Assembly (NCBI RefSeq): GCF_012932675.1
Contig: NZ_JAAIIF010000010.1
Coordinates: forward strand, 1-64,000
Direction of reading: 5' to 3'
DNA: 64,000 nt
Source of the DNA: Bifidobacterium erythrocebi
GTDB taxonomy: Bacteria; Actinomycetota; Actinomycetes; Actinomycetales; Bifidobacteriaceae
In this document: piece by piece, positions 15,550 through 23,616 of the stretch
Layout: the number at the start of each line of letters is the position of its first letter
How positions within the stretch are numbered: the first letter of the stretch is position 1
Translations under genes and position numbers: made by a program
The notes under the pieces: generated by a model
The model's database searches: none
The model's input: only the letters and a program-made list of their open reading frames with translations
What the model was told of the DNA's origin: nothing

Positions 15550-17940
15550 CTACTTGGTCTCCTCGAACCACTCGCGCTCGGAGCCATCGCTCAACGTCAC
15601 ATGACCGGTCTCGCCGCTCATATGCTTGACACGATGCGCGATCTCCTCATGACGGCCATGCACCATCGGGCGCTGCACCGGATTGCCCAGGTAGCCGCAC
15701 GTGCGCTTCGTCACATTGCACTTGTCCGGATCGGAATTACCGCATTCGGGGCATTTGAAGCCCTCGTCGGTGGGCTCGAAATCGCCCTGGAAGCCGCACA
15801 CGAAGCAATGGTCGATCGGCGTGTTCGTGCCGAGATAGCCGATGCCGATGTTGTAGGCGTAATCCCACACGGCCTCCAGCGCCTTCGGATTGTCCTGCAG
15901 GCACGGGTACTCGCAGTAGTTGATGAAACCGCCGGACGCATAGTACGGGAAGTCCTTCTCGTACGACAGCTTCTCCATCGGAGTGGGCTGCAGCCACACC
16001 GGGTAGTGGAAGGAATTCGTATAGAAATCGTGGTCGGTCACGCCCTCGACCCTGCCGAACTTCTCACGATCCATACGGTTGAAACGATCGGTCAGCGACT
16101 CGGCCGGCGTGGAATACACCGAATAATGGTAGCCCTCCGCCTTGCTCCACTGCTTGCACAGCTCGTTCATGCGCTTGACGATGGACAGCGCGAACTCCTT
16201 GCCTTCCGGATCCCAGCCATGATCGCGGATCCAGTCCTTGCCATAGAACACGGCGGTCGCCTCGGCCAGGCCGATATAGCCCAGCGACACGGTGGCACGC
16301 TCGTTCTTGAACAGCGCATCGACATTATCGTTGGCGCCCAGGCGGCCGAACGCGCCATAACGGAACAGCGTGGGGGCATTCACCGGAGTCGCCTGCTTGC
16401 AGCGCATGATACGGAACTGCAACGCCTGATGGGCGATCTCCATACGCTCGTTGAACAGCTTCCAGAACCGATCCTTGTCCTTATGGGACTCCAAGGCGAT
16501 GCGCGGGATGTTCACGGAGACCACGCCCAGATTCATGCGGCCGTCCTCCTCATCCTTGCCGGTCTCGGGGTTGACCCACCCCTGCAGGAAGGAACGGCAG
16601 CCCATCGGGGCCTTGAAGGAACCGGTGATCTTGACGATGTTCTCATAGAACACCACATCCGGGTACATGCGCTTGGTGGAGCACTCCAGCGCCAGCTGCT
16701 TCAGATCGTAGTTCGGATCCTCGGGATCGCAGTTCACACCATGCTTGATCGTGAACACCAGCTTCGGGAAGATCGCGGTGTGATGATCCTTGCCCAGGCC
16801 ACGGATGCGGTTCAGCAGGATCGCGCGCTGGATCTCGCGGGCGAACCAGTCGGTGCCCAGACCGAACCCGACGGTGACGAACGGGGTCTGGCCATTGGAC
16901 ACACGATTCGAGTTGATCTGGTACTCCATGGTCTGCATGGCATCGTAAATGGCCTTGCGCGTACGGATCTTGGCCAGGATCTCACGCTCCTGCTCCAGCT
17001 CGTCCACATCGGAATGGAACGGCGTATCCATGGGAAGCGGCTCGCGCGAACCGAAATGCAGCTTGCTCGGCTCGTTCCTCTTGGCGTTCTCCACCTGACG
17101 GCGGGCGAACTCCACCGGCATGCCGTCGGGGATGTTCTCACGCGCCTCCTCAAGGAACTTCTCGTAATCCTTCTTCGCGTAGCGGGCAAGATGCTCGTCC
17201 GCACGGTTCGCGGTCTGACCGCCATACTGGCTGGACGCCACATCCTTCATGATCTGCGTGATCTGCGTGGCCGCGATGGCAATGGACTTCGGGGACGCCA
17301 TCGGCGCATTGCCCAGCGTGAACCCATTGGCCAGCATGTCCCAGAAATTCGGCAGGGAACAGTTCGACTGCGCGGTGAACGGCGAATAATCGGCGTCATG
17401 GAAATGAATATCGCCCTTCATATGCGCATTGGCGACCGCCTGCGGCAGCATATTCAGCGCCGCGGCCTTGCTGACCGCACCGGCAAGCAGATCACGCTGC
17501 GTGGCATACACGTTGGAATCCTTATTGGCATTCTCATGAATCAGCGTGGGATCGTTGTTGATAAAACGGGCGACAGCCTCGTTCACATCCGTGGCCTTGG
17601 CTCGCTGAATATCCTTGTCAAGACGGTAATTGGTGTAATTACGGGCCACGTCATACAGATGATCCTCAATAAGCGCATGCTCGACAAGATTCTGAATATC
17701 CTCGATCTTGGCCGGACCCGCATAGCGTTCCTTGATCTCGCCCTCGACCTGATTGGCCAGATCGCGGATCAGCGACTCCTCCTCCGGGCCTACTTCCTTA
17801 TCCAGATCAGCGAATGCGGACTTCACAGCGGCAATGATGTTGACCGGATCGAAATCCACGATACGACCGTCGCGCTTCTCCACCTGCACCGTGCTTGTGG
17901 AGGTTTTAGCGGTTGCCGTGCTGGCTGTTTCCATCGTCAT
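15550..17940 (-). CDS. nrdD: anaerobic (class III) ribonucleoside-triphosphate reductase NrdD
   Basis: Reduces ribonucleotides to deoxyribonucleotides without oxygen using a glycyl radical. About 796 residues. An ATP-cone allosteric domain starts near 20 (VQVEKRDGRIVDFDPVNI). The 10-stranded barrel follows with NGQTPFVTVGFGLGTDW and GCRSFLQGW (active-site cysteine). Four zinc cysteines are in CFVCGFQG and KCPECG. The glycyl radical site is RTCGYLGNP near the C-terminus. Start at 17940 (MTMETAS) or 17934 is preceded by AGGAAAAGGCAGGAAG; a frame start at 17979 is less likely. Two NrdR-type boxes lie 85-131 bases upstream. Together with nrdG it marks an anaerobe. Confidence 0.95.
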   Translation of the reverse strand: MTMETASTATAKTSTSTVQVEKRDGRIVDFDPVNIIAAVKSAFADLDKEVGPEEESLIRDLANQVEGEIKERYAGPAKIEDIQNLVEHALIEDHLYDVARNYTNYRLDKDIQRAKATDVNEAVARFINNDPTLIHENANKDSNVYATQRDLLAGAVSKAAALNMLPQAVANAHMKGDIHFHDADYSPFTAQSNCSLPNFWDMLANGFTLGNAPMASPKSIAIAATQITQIMKDVASSQYGGQTANRADEHLARYAKKDYEKFLEEARENIPDGMPVEFARRQVENAKRNEPSKLHFGSREPLPMDTPFHSDVDELEQEREILAKIRTRKAIYDAMQTMEYQINSNRVSNGQTPFVTVGFGLGTDWFAREIQRAILLNRIRGLGKDHHTAIFPKLVFTIKHGVNCDPEDPNYDLKQLALECSTKRMYPDVVFYENIVKITGSFKAPMGCRSFLQGWVNPETGKDEEDGRMNLGVVSVNIPRIALESHKDKDRFWKLFNERMEIAHQALQFRIMRCKQATPVNAPTLFRYGAFGRLGANDNVDALFKNERATVSLGYIGLAEATAVFYGKDWIRDHGWDPEGKEFALSIVKRMNELCKQWSKAEGYHYSVYSTPAESLTDRFNRMDREKFGRVEGVTDHDFYTNSFHYPVWLQPTPMEKLSYEKDFPYYASGGFINYCEYPCLQDNPKALEAVWDYAYNIGIGYLGTNTPIDHCFVCGFQGDFEPTDEGFKCPECGNSDPDKCNVTKRTCGYLGNPVQRPMVHGRHEEIAHRVKHMSGETGHVTLSDGSEREWFEETK

Positions 17941-18024
17941 CTTCCTGCCTTTTCCTAGGCGCTCGCGCGCCCCTCTCATACATCGCGTCTGAGCGTTTTC
18001 GTTTTTGTTGCCTCATGTACTGTA

Positions 18025-18071
18025 CCCCTACATATAGTTCCGCCACGCCGTCCAGACACTAGGACTAGTGT
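18025..18071 (-). promoter_or_regulatory. pair of NrdR boxes upstream of nrdD
   Basis: ACACTA-GGAC-TAGTGT (18056-18071) matches the outer bases of the NrdR consensus ACACTATATATAGTGT. CCCCTACATATAGTTC (18025-18040) matches its core CTA-N4-TAG. Their centres are 31 bp apart, three helical turns, which is the typical NrdR spacing. The pair lies between divergent nrdD and xseA, nearer to nrdD. Confidence 0.8.
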
Positions 18072-18251
18072 TTTTCGGCGTAATACCGCCAAAAAGACAA
18101 TTGTGTGATTAACGTAACAATCCACCCGCGGACCACACCAAAACAGCCTCAAAACAAGGCGGCAGAACACGACACGCGGCAAGCCCCGCGACCACAAGCG
18201 CAACACCCCGACCACCATCCACAACACCACCCTCCGATTCGACCCCGCACC

Positions 18252-18257
18252 TATAGT
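18252..18257 (+). promoter_or_regulatory. candidate -10 element for a leaderless xseA transcript
   Basis: TATAGT ends seven bases before the xseA ATG at 18265, the spacing expected when transcription begins at the A of the start codon. No ribosome-binding site is seen. No TTGACA-like -35 is present, so this is tentative. Confidence 0.4.
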
Positions 18258-18264
18258 GGTGCCC

Positions 18265-19536
18265 ATGAACGAAGACCCGAACATGACCGGCATGCCCATA
18301 CCCCGTCCGTTCGACCAACTGCCCAGGCTCGCCCGCGACACCACCGCGGACAACCCCTGGCCGGTAAGCGTGCTGAGCCAGAAATTCCACACCGCAGTGG
18401 AAAAATGGCCCGCAGCATGGATCTGCGGACAAATCACCGAAATCAACACCCGGCGAGCAGGCTCCGCCTACCTCACCGTGCGCGACGACTTCGAAGACAT
18501 CGCCATCTCCGTATCCGGATGGCGAGCCTTCGCCGCCGCAGCCTCGCAATTCCGCCAAGGCGACCGCGTGGTCATCCACGGCCACGCCGACATCTGGGTG
18601 AAGCAGACCAGACTCAGCTTCATCGGCGACGACATCCGCAAAATCGGCGCAGGCGGACTCAAGGAACAAATCGACGAACTGCGCAAGAAACTCAAAGGCG
18701 AAGGCCTCTTCGACGCCGACCGCAAAAAGCCGCTGCCGGAATTCCCCCGCTGCATCGGACTGATCTGCGCCCCACAGGCACGCGCGGAAGGCGACGTGAT
18801 CACCAACGTGAACCTCCGCTGGCCAGCCGTGCGTTTCAAAGTGCTCCACGCGCACGTACAAGGCACCCAATGCCCACCCGACATCATCGCCGCGATCCGC
18901 CAGCTGGACGCCGACCCCGACGTCGACGTCATCATCGTGGCACGCGGCGGCGGCGCATTCGAAGACCTCGTCGGTTTCTCCGACGAAGGCGTGGTGCGAG
19001 CCGCGGCAGCCTGCAACACGCCCCTCGTCTCGGCCATCGGCCACGAAGACGACTGGACGCTCATCGACCTCGCAGCCGACCTGCGCGCCTCCACACCAAC
19101 CGACGCAGCCAAGAAGGTAGTACCGGATATCCGCGAACAATGGCAGCTCATCGACAACGCCATCCGCCAAATGCGCATGCGCATCTCCGGACGCGTGGAT
19201 TCCGAACTCCGGCTCATCGAAGGCTACGCGAACCGACCCAGCCTGACCCAACCACTCACCATGCTCGAACCGCACCAGCGTCTCATCGACGACGCACGCA
19301 ACCGCATGGACATCGGCCTGCGCCGCATCGTGGACGACGCCTCGCTCACCATCGAAAAGGCGCACGCCTCACTCACCGCGCTCAGCCCGCAATCAACCCT
19401 CAACCGCGGCTACGCCGTCGTACAGGATGCTGACGGGCACGTACTGGCCGACGCCCAGAAGACCTCGCCCGGCAGCAAGCTCACGCTGACACTGAAGAAG
19501 GGCATCATCACCGCCACCGTGGACAGCGCCGAATAA
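18265..19536 (+). CDS. xseA: exodeoxyribonuclease VII large subunit
   Basis: Catalytic subunit of ExoVII, which degrades single-stranded DNA to oligonucleotides. 423 residues. The N-terminal OB-fold DNA-binding domain (about 35-130) contains WPAAWICGQITEIN and LTVRDDFEDI. The catalytic core follows (FPRCIGLICAPQARAEGDVITNV, IIVARGGGAFEDLVGFSDEGV, PLVSAIGHEDDWTLIDLAADLRASTPTDAA). A helical arm and the C-terminal LNRGYAVVQDADG strand complete it. ATG at 18265 is preferred to the GTG at 18256. Seventy-two bases upstream of xseB on the same strand, as in most bacteria. Transcription may be leaderless. Confidence 0.95.
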   Translation: MNEDPNMTGMPIPRPFDQLPRLARDTTADNPWPVSVLSQKFHTAVEKWPAAWICGQITEINTRRAGSAYLTVRDDFEDIAISVSGWRAFAAAASQFRQGDRVVIHGHADIWVKQTRLSFIGDDIRKIGAGGLKEQIDELRKKLKGEGLFDADRKKPLPEFPRCIGLICAPQARAEGDVITNVNLRWPAVRFKVLHAHVQGTQCPPDIIAAIRQLDADPDVDVIIVARGGGAFEDLVGFSDEGVVRAAAACNTPLVSAIGHEDDWTLIDLAADLRASTPTDAAKKVVPDIREQWQLIDNAIRQMRMRISGRVDSELRLIEGYANRPSLTQPLTMLEPHQRLIDDARNRMDIGLRRIVDDASLTIEKAHASLTALSPQSTLNRGYAVVQDADGHVLADAQKTSPGSKLTLTLKKGIITATVDSAE

Positions 19537-19608
19537 CGGCACGGCACACGGGATCCCACGCAACATCAACACCGCAACACAGGAACACAGACACAGAAGG
19601 AACGAACC

Positions 19609-19893
19609 ATGACAGATCAGAACACCGCAGCATCCACGCTCACCGACGACGAACGCAAGGCCATCGAACAGATGCCCTACGAGGAGGCCCGCGACAAGCT
19701 CATCGAAGCAGTCCAGGCCCTGGAAGCCGGTGGACTGAACCTCGACCAGTCCATGCGCCAGTGGGAAGTCGGAGAGGCATTGGCCAAGCGCGCACAGACC
19801 CTGCTGAACGAAGTACGCGCCAAGCTCGACGCGGCACAGAACGCGCAGGCAGCCACGGCCGATACTGCCGGCACGCAGTCGAATCTGGACTGA
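19609..19893 (+). CDS. xseB: exodeoxyribonuclease VII small subunit
   Basis: 94 residues, the size of XseB. The conserved helical hairpin is present: MPYEEARDKLIEAVQALEAGGLNLDQSMRQWEVGEAL followed by AKRAQTLLNEVRAKLD (about 22-80). An alanine/threonine-rich tail follows. AGAAGGAACGAACC precedes the ATG. Several XseB subunits coat each XseA arm. Second gene of the xseAB operon. Confidence 0.95.
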   Translation: MTDQNTAASTLTDDERKAIEQMPYEEARDKLIEAVQALEAGGLNLDQSMRQWEVGEALAKRAQTLLNEVRAKLDAAQNAQAATADTAGTQSNLD

Positions 19894-19985
19894 GGGCGTA
19901 TTTTCCGCCTGTGCAGCTTACTGCAACTAGTCTTCCGTGATCAGTCCCCCTGATGCAGGCGGTATGACGGGGTCTCCGCACGACA

Positions 19986-20227
19986 TGTTCGACACACTCA
20001 AGGCCGTTCGGCCAAGCCTACGGTCTCACATGCCGCGCAGAGACCCCTGTTTCTCTGTGAAGGCAATCTTCGGCTTGATAAACATGTACAAGTTCTCAGC
20101 GTGATGTGTTCGACACACTCAAGGCGCCGCTGCGCGGCCTTCGCGGCACAGCCGCTCACTTCGCCTACGAAGAGCCCACCGGGCTCTTCGCTTCACGGCT
20201 CAGCAGCCAAGCCTACGGTCTCACATG
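19986..20227. repeat. imperfect duplication with shared 19-22 bp blocks
   Basis: TGTTCGACACACTCAAGGC occurs at 19986-20004 and again at 20107-20125. GCCAAGCCTACGGTCTCACATG-type blocks recur at 20011-20032 and 20206-20227, each followed by a related CCCCTxTTTCTCTG segment. The second copy contains an insertion with a 10-bp-stem hairpin CGAAGAGCCC-ACC-GGGCTCTTCG (20168-20190). The stretch is non-coding and precedes the 52-bp array. The hairpin could serve as xseAB terminator but lacks a T run. Confidence 0.6.
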
Positions 20228-20277
20228 TCATACGAAAAGCCCCTATTTCTCTGCAAAAGGTGATTTTCTGGCTCGTT

Positions 20278-20743
20278 AGCACAGCCAGATATGGATGATA
20301 CGGAGTTCGCTGCACCGAGAATCACCTAGCGTAGCCGGATGCGGATGACATGCGGGAACGACGACATACAGGAGCCGTCAGCGTAGCCGGATGCGGATGA
20401 CATGCGGGAACGACGACATACAGGAGCCGTCAGCGTAGCCGGATGCGGGAGAAATACGCAAGAGGGCACACTGGAGATCCATCAACGTAGCGAAACAAGG
20501 GCAGCGGATGGGGACGGCCCTGTTTGGGGAACATCAGCGTAGCCGGATACGAGTGAGACTAGGAGATAGCCACACACAGGAATCATCAGCGTAGCTGGAT
20601 GCGGATGATATGAGGGAACGGCAACGTACAAGGACTGTCAGCGTAGGCGGATGCGGGTGAAGCTAGGAGATAGCCACATACAGGAGTCATCAGCGTAGCT
20701 GGATGGGGATGGCATGTGGCGATGGCTTCGCCGACGTACCGGA
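20278..20743. repeat. tandem array of 52-bp repeats
   Basis: Eight consecutive units begin with AGCGTAG or a close variant at 20328, 20380, 20432, 20484, 20536, 20588, 20640 and 20692, each exactly 52 bp. A degenerate 50-bp unit precedes at 20278. Units 1 and 2 are identical; later units share the AGCGTAGCCGGATGCGG head and the ACATACAGGAG-type tail but vary inside. A period of 52 is not divisible by three and no ORF follows it, so the array is non-coding. It fills the gap between xseB and the EEP-family gene (total gene-free length about 870 bases). Confidence 0.85.
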
Positions 20744-20766
20744 GTGACCGAGGGGCGTGTTCGGAG

Positions 20767-21882
20767 TTATTGGCGGCCTACGTCGATGGTGGCGAGCAGG
20801 GCGGCGTGATCGGAACCGCTGATACGCTTCACCTGCACCTGACCGGCGGTCATGTCGCTGTCGACCACCACGTGATCCGCTGCGGTCAGCGCGGGCACTG
20901 CGAACAGATTCGCCGGCGCGGTGAACGCGAACCCGTGCCCGGACCCGTACGCCGCATCACGGAACCGCGTACCCAGGAACTCGCGCATCGACGCGTGATC
21001 CATCGTCGCATTGAAATCGCCCATGAACACGTATCTGGTCCCCTCATCGGCGCGCTTCAACCCAAGCTCGTCCAAGGAACGCTTCCACTGCCGCCAATCC
21101 CCCTGCCACGGCGACGTGGTGTGCACGGACACGAACCGGACCTGCTTCTGCCCGCCGGAGAACGACACCGTGCCGCCCGGCATGAATGACGCGCTGGAAT
21201 TCACCGCATCATCAACCGGATCGGCCAACGGCGTGGCCGACCACAAACCGTTCCCGTACGCGCCATCCATCGTGGACACCTGCGAATACGGCAGATAGGT
21301 CTCGATATGCGCGTTCTTCAACCTCTCGATGAACTCGTTCGTCGTCTCCTGCAACGCCAGCACCTCGACCCGTTCATCGCGCACCAAGTCGACGATCTGC
21401 TGCGCATCCGCCTCGCCCTTATAGACATTGAGCGTCATCACACGCGCATACTGGTCATCCGTATCCGCAATGGAATGGGCTACGGCCGCAGTGGCCGCCA
21501 TAGGCAGCGGATGCGTGGACGAAAAGAACGGATACTGCCACCAGCAGTTCACCGCAAGACCGGCAAGGGCGATCAGCGCCACCACCGTACGACGGGAGAA
21601 TATGGCAAGCCCCAGCGCCAACGCGGCGATGACGATGAACCACGGCACGAAGAACAGCACCAGCGGAATATATGGCAGCGCCTGCAAGTCGGCCGGCAAC
21701 GCGCGCAACACGATCTGCACCAGCACCGCAAGCGTCAGCACGCCGCTCAAGGCACCGACCAGCTTGCGCTTGTGCCGTAACGCTTTGGCATTCGGCTTGG
21801 CAGCCGACTTGGGTCTTGGCTTACCCGCCTTCGCACCTGCCGATTTGCCGCCGCTCTTCCGCTTACCCTGAGAGGAGACCAT
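20767..21882 (-). CDS. membrane-anchored endonuclease/exonuclease/phosphatase (EEP) family protein
   Basis: 371 residues. The Lys-rich cytoplasmic N-terminus is followed by three hydrophobic helices (LVGALSGVLTLAVLVQIVL; IPLVLFFVPWFIVIAALALG; TVVALIALAGLAVNCWW), and an EEP catalytic domain from about 150. Metal and catalytic residues typical of DNase I-like enzymes are visible: Asn in MTLNVYKG, Glu in LALQETT, Asp-x-Asn in MGDFNATMD, and Asp-His pairs in TAADHVVVD and SGSDHAALL. The layout resembles actinobacterial membrane proteins annotated as endonuclease/exonuclease/phosphatase; the catalytic face is probably outside the cell. ATG at 21882 is chosen because AAAGGGAAGC lies before it. Substrate (nucleic acid or phospho-lipid) cannot be told. 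Confidence 0.85.
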   Translation of the reverse strand: MVSSQGKRKSGGKSAGAKAGKPRPKSAAKPNAKALRHKRKLVGALSGVLTLAVLVQIVLRALPADLQALPYIPLVLFFVPWFIVIAALALGLAIFSRRTVVALIALAGLAVNCWWQYPFFSSTHPLPMAATAAVAHSIADTDDQYARVMTLNVYKGEADAQQIVDLVRDERVEVLALQETTNEFIERLKNAHIETYLPYSQVSTMDGAYGNGLWSATPLADPVDDAVNSSASFMPGGTVSFSGGQKQVRFVSVHTTSPWQGDWRQWKRSLDELGLKRADEGTRYVFMGDFNATMDHASMREFLGTRFRDAAYGSGHGFAFTAPANLFAVPALTAADHVVVDSDMTAGQVQVKRISGSDHAALLATIDVGRQ

Positions 21883-22096
21883 GCTTCCCTTTCCATTCGA
21901 GCCGCCATTACTCCACCGGGACTTTGCCCGCCGCTCTGCCACTCTACCCGCGCCGGAAGTCGACCGCTCACGCAATCGGCCATTGCCACCAACGATTCAC
22001 GCCAACCAACGCCAACCAACGCGTGATTACGCCCTGAGCTCAACCATGAGCACGGCCGTCGCAGCCCCGCGCCGGCGGAAAAGACACGGCAGGGCG

Positions 22097-22123
22097 TTGA
22101 CATCGCCGCAATGCGTGTACAAT
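22097..22123 (+). promoter_or_regulatory. promoter of tRNA-Arg
   Basis: TTGACA (22097-22102) and TACAAT (22118-22123) lie upstream of the tRNA with a short 15-base spacer. The tRNA begins 13 bases later. Confidence 0.55.
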
Positions 22124-22135
22124 GTAAACGCTGTT

Positions 22136-22208
22136 GCCCCAGTAGCTCAGTGGATAGAGCACTTCTCTCCTAAAGAAGGTGTCGTAGGTTCGATTCCTAT
22201 CTGGGGCA
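22136..22208 (+). tRNA. tRNA-Arg (anticodon CCU)
   Basis: All arms fold: acceptor GCCCCAG/CTGGGGC, D arm GCTC-AGTGGATA-GAGC, anticodon arm CTTCT-CTCCTAA-AGAAG with CCT in the loop, variable loop GTGTC, and T arm GTAGG-TTCGATT-CCTAT. The length is 73 bases with an A discriminator, and CCA is not encoded. It reads AGG codons, rare in this genome's high-GC usage. A T run follows at 22210. Confidence 0.95.
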
Positions 22209-22302
22209 CTTTTTCATATTCGGACCAGTGGAATACCGCCTAGGTCTTGGCCGCTTGGTCTGAGGTCGGTCTTCGCACGGTTTCGACGCCTGTGCTTGTG
22301 AT

Positions 22303-23352
22303 TCAACCAATCGGTTCGGCCAGCGGGGCACGACCCGTGGTGTCACGCAGCACCAGCACCGGCTCCTGCGACTCGTGCGGCTCCTCCAGAGTCTCGCCCT
22401 TGAGCAACCGCAGCGTCTGGCGTGCGGCGAGACGGCCCAATGCAAGCGGATTCTGCCGGATCGTCGTCAAGTCGGCTACCTCGGCGATATCCGCATCGTC
22501 GAAGCCAATGACCGAGATATCGTCCGGCACGCGCAGATGCTGCCGCTTCAGCTCCTTGATCAACGCAATCGCCAGCTGATCGGTTTCCACGCACACACCA
22601 GTCGGACGGTTCGGCGACGACAGCATCTTGGCGACCAGTTCGGCGGCAAGACGCGCCTTGCCATACGATTCGGGATGTTCGCCGCCCACCACGATGGAAG
22701 CGTTGGTCTCGTCGTAGCCGTTCTGCTCGGCCGCTTCAAGAAAACCCTCCACACGCTGGTTCGTGGAATACACCATGTTCCCCGGAATGTAGTCGCCGGC
22801 GAACGCGATATGCTCATGCCCGAGCGACTTCAGCAGGCACACGCCCTTGGCCATGCCGCTGAAATTATCGACGCATACGGATGCATCGAACGAGGATTCC
22901 GCGGGGATGTTCACGCCGATCACGGGCATGTCGATGGACGTGAGCTGTTCGCGCTGGGTGCCATCCAGCTGGAACGACGCGATGATGATGGCATCCGCGT
23001 TGCGGTCCTTGGGCAGCCGCGCGAAATACCGGTTCATCTCATCCCTGCCGCAGATGAACGACGGGCAGACATCGTAGCCCTCGGGGGCAAGCACCTCGTA
23101 CACGCCCTGCAGCACATTGGCGTTGAACCATTCATTGAGCCCGCCCGAGCACAACAGAATGATGCGCATGGTCCTGCCGGACGCCAATGCCGATGCGCTT
23201 TTCGACAGTGTGAAACTCAGCCGTTCGGCCGCTTCCTCGACCTTTCTGCGCGTGGCCGGCGCGACCCTGTCCACGCCGCGCAGAGCGCGGGACACCGTCG
23301 CCTGCGACACTCCGGCCAGTTTGGCCACATCCGCGATCGTAGCTCGTGCCAT
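22303..23352 (-). CDS. LacI-family transcriptional regulator
   Basis: 349 residues. The DNA-binding head is MARATIADVAKLAGVSQATVSRALRG with hinge helix LSKSASALASGR (about 1-60). A periplasmic-binding-protein-like sugar sensor follows (GGLNEWFNANVLQGVYEVL; ADAIIIASFQLDGTQ; GVCVETDQLAIALIKELKRQ; ISVIGFDDADIAEVADLTTIRQ; near C-terminus LVLRDTTGRAP). AGGAGGTGAC precedes the ATG. It is divergent from the alpha-glucosidase gene and probably represses it and the binding-protein gene until a glucoside binds. Operator candidates lie in the 264-base gap. Confidence 0.93.
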   Translation of the reverse strand: MARATIADVAKLAGVSQATVSRALRGVDRVAPATRRKVEEAAERLSFTLSKSASALASGRTMRIILLCSGGLNEWFNANVLQGVYEVLAPEGYDVCPSFICGRDEMNRYFARLPKDRNADAIIIASFQLDGTQREQLTSIDMPVIGVNIPAESSFDASVCVDNFSGMAKGVCLLKSLGHEHIAFAGDYIPGNMVYSTNQRVEGFLEAAEQNGYDETNASIVVGGEHPESYGKARLAAELVAKMLSSPNRPTGVCVETDQLAIALIKELKRQHLRVPDDISVIGFDDADIAEVADLTTIRQNPLALGRLAARQTLRLLKGETLEEPHESQEPVLVLRDTTGRAPLAEPIG

Positions 23353-23448
23353 ACCGTCACCTCCTGCTGATGTTCAACGCTTCCATAATAGCGAAAACCT
23401 TGATTTCATTGGGAAACACGCCATATATGCATGGTATTGCGCACCCAA

Positions 23449-23551
23449 AATGTAAGCGCTATCATTCATGGTATCAACGAGCCAGCAACAAGACAACGAC
23501 ACCCCGCAACAACCCCAACAATTAGGGCTTAAGCAAGGGAACGCAAGCGTT
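23449..23551. promoter_or_regulatory. candidate LacI-type operators between lacI-like gene and alpha-glucosidase
   Basis: AATGTAAGCGCTATCATT (23449-23466) is an 18-bp dyad with 7 of 9 pairs matching, centred on AGCGCT, as in many LacI-family sites. A second dyad, AACGC-AA-GCGTT, lies at 23540-23551, nearer the glucosidase. Both are in the divergent promoter region. Confidence 0.55.
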
Positions 23552-23616
23552 GTCACAAAGCCATCGTCGCGCGCGCCAATCATCGGCACGCACCGTCAAC
23601 GAGGAAGGAGTCGATA

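Noticed and set aside
15310..17958. 882-residue plus-strand ORF opposite nrdD
   Set aside because: Antisense shadow; nrdD is certain on the other strand.
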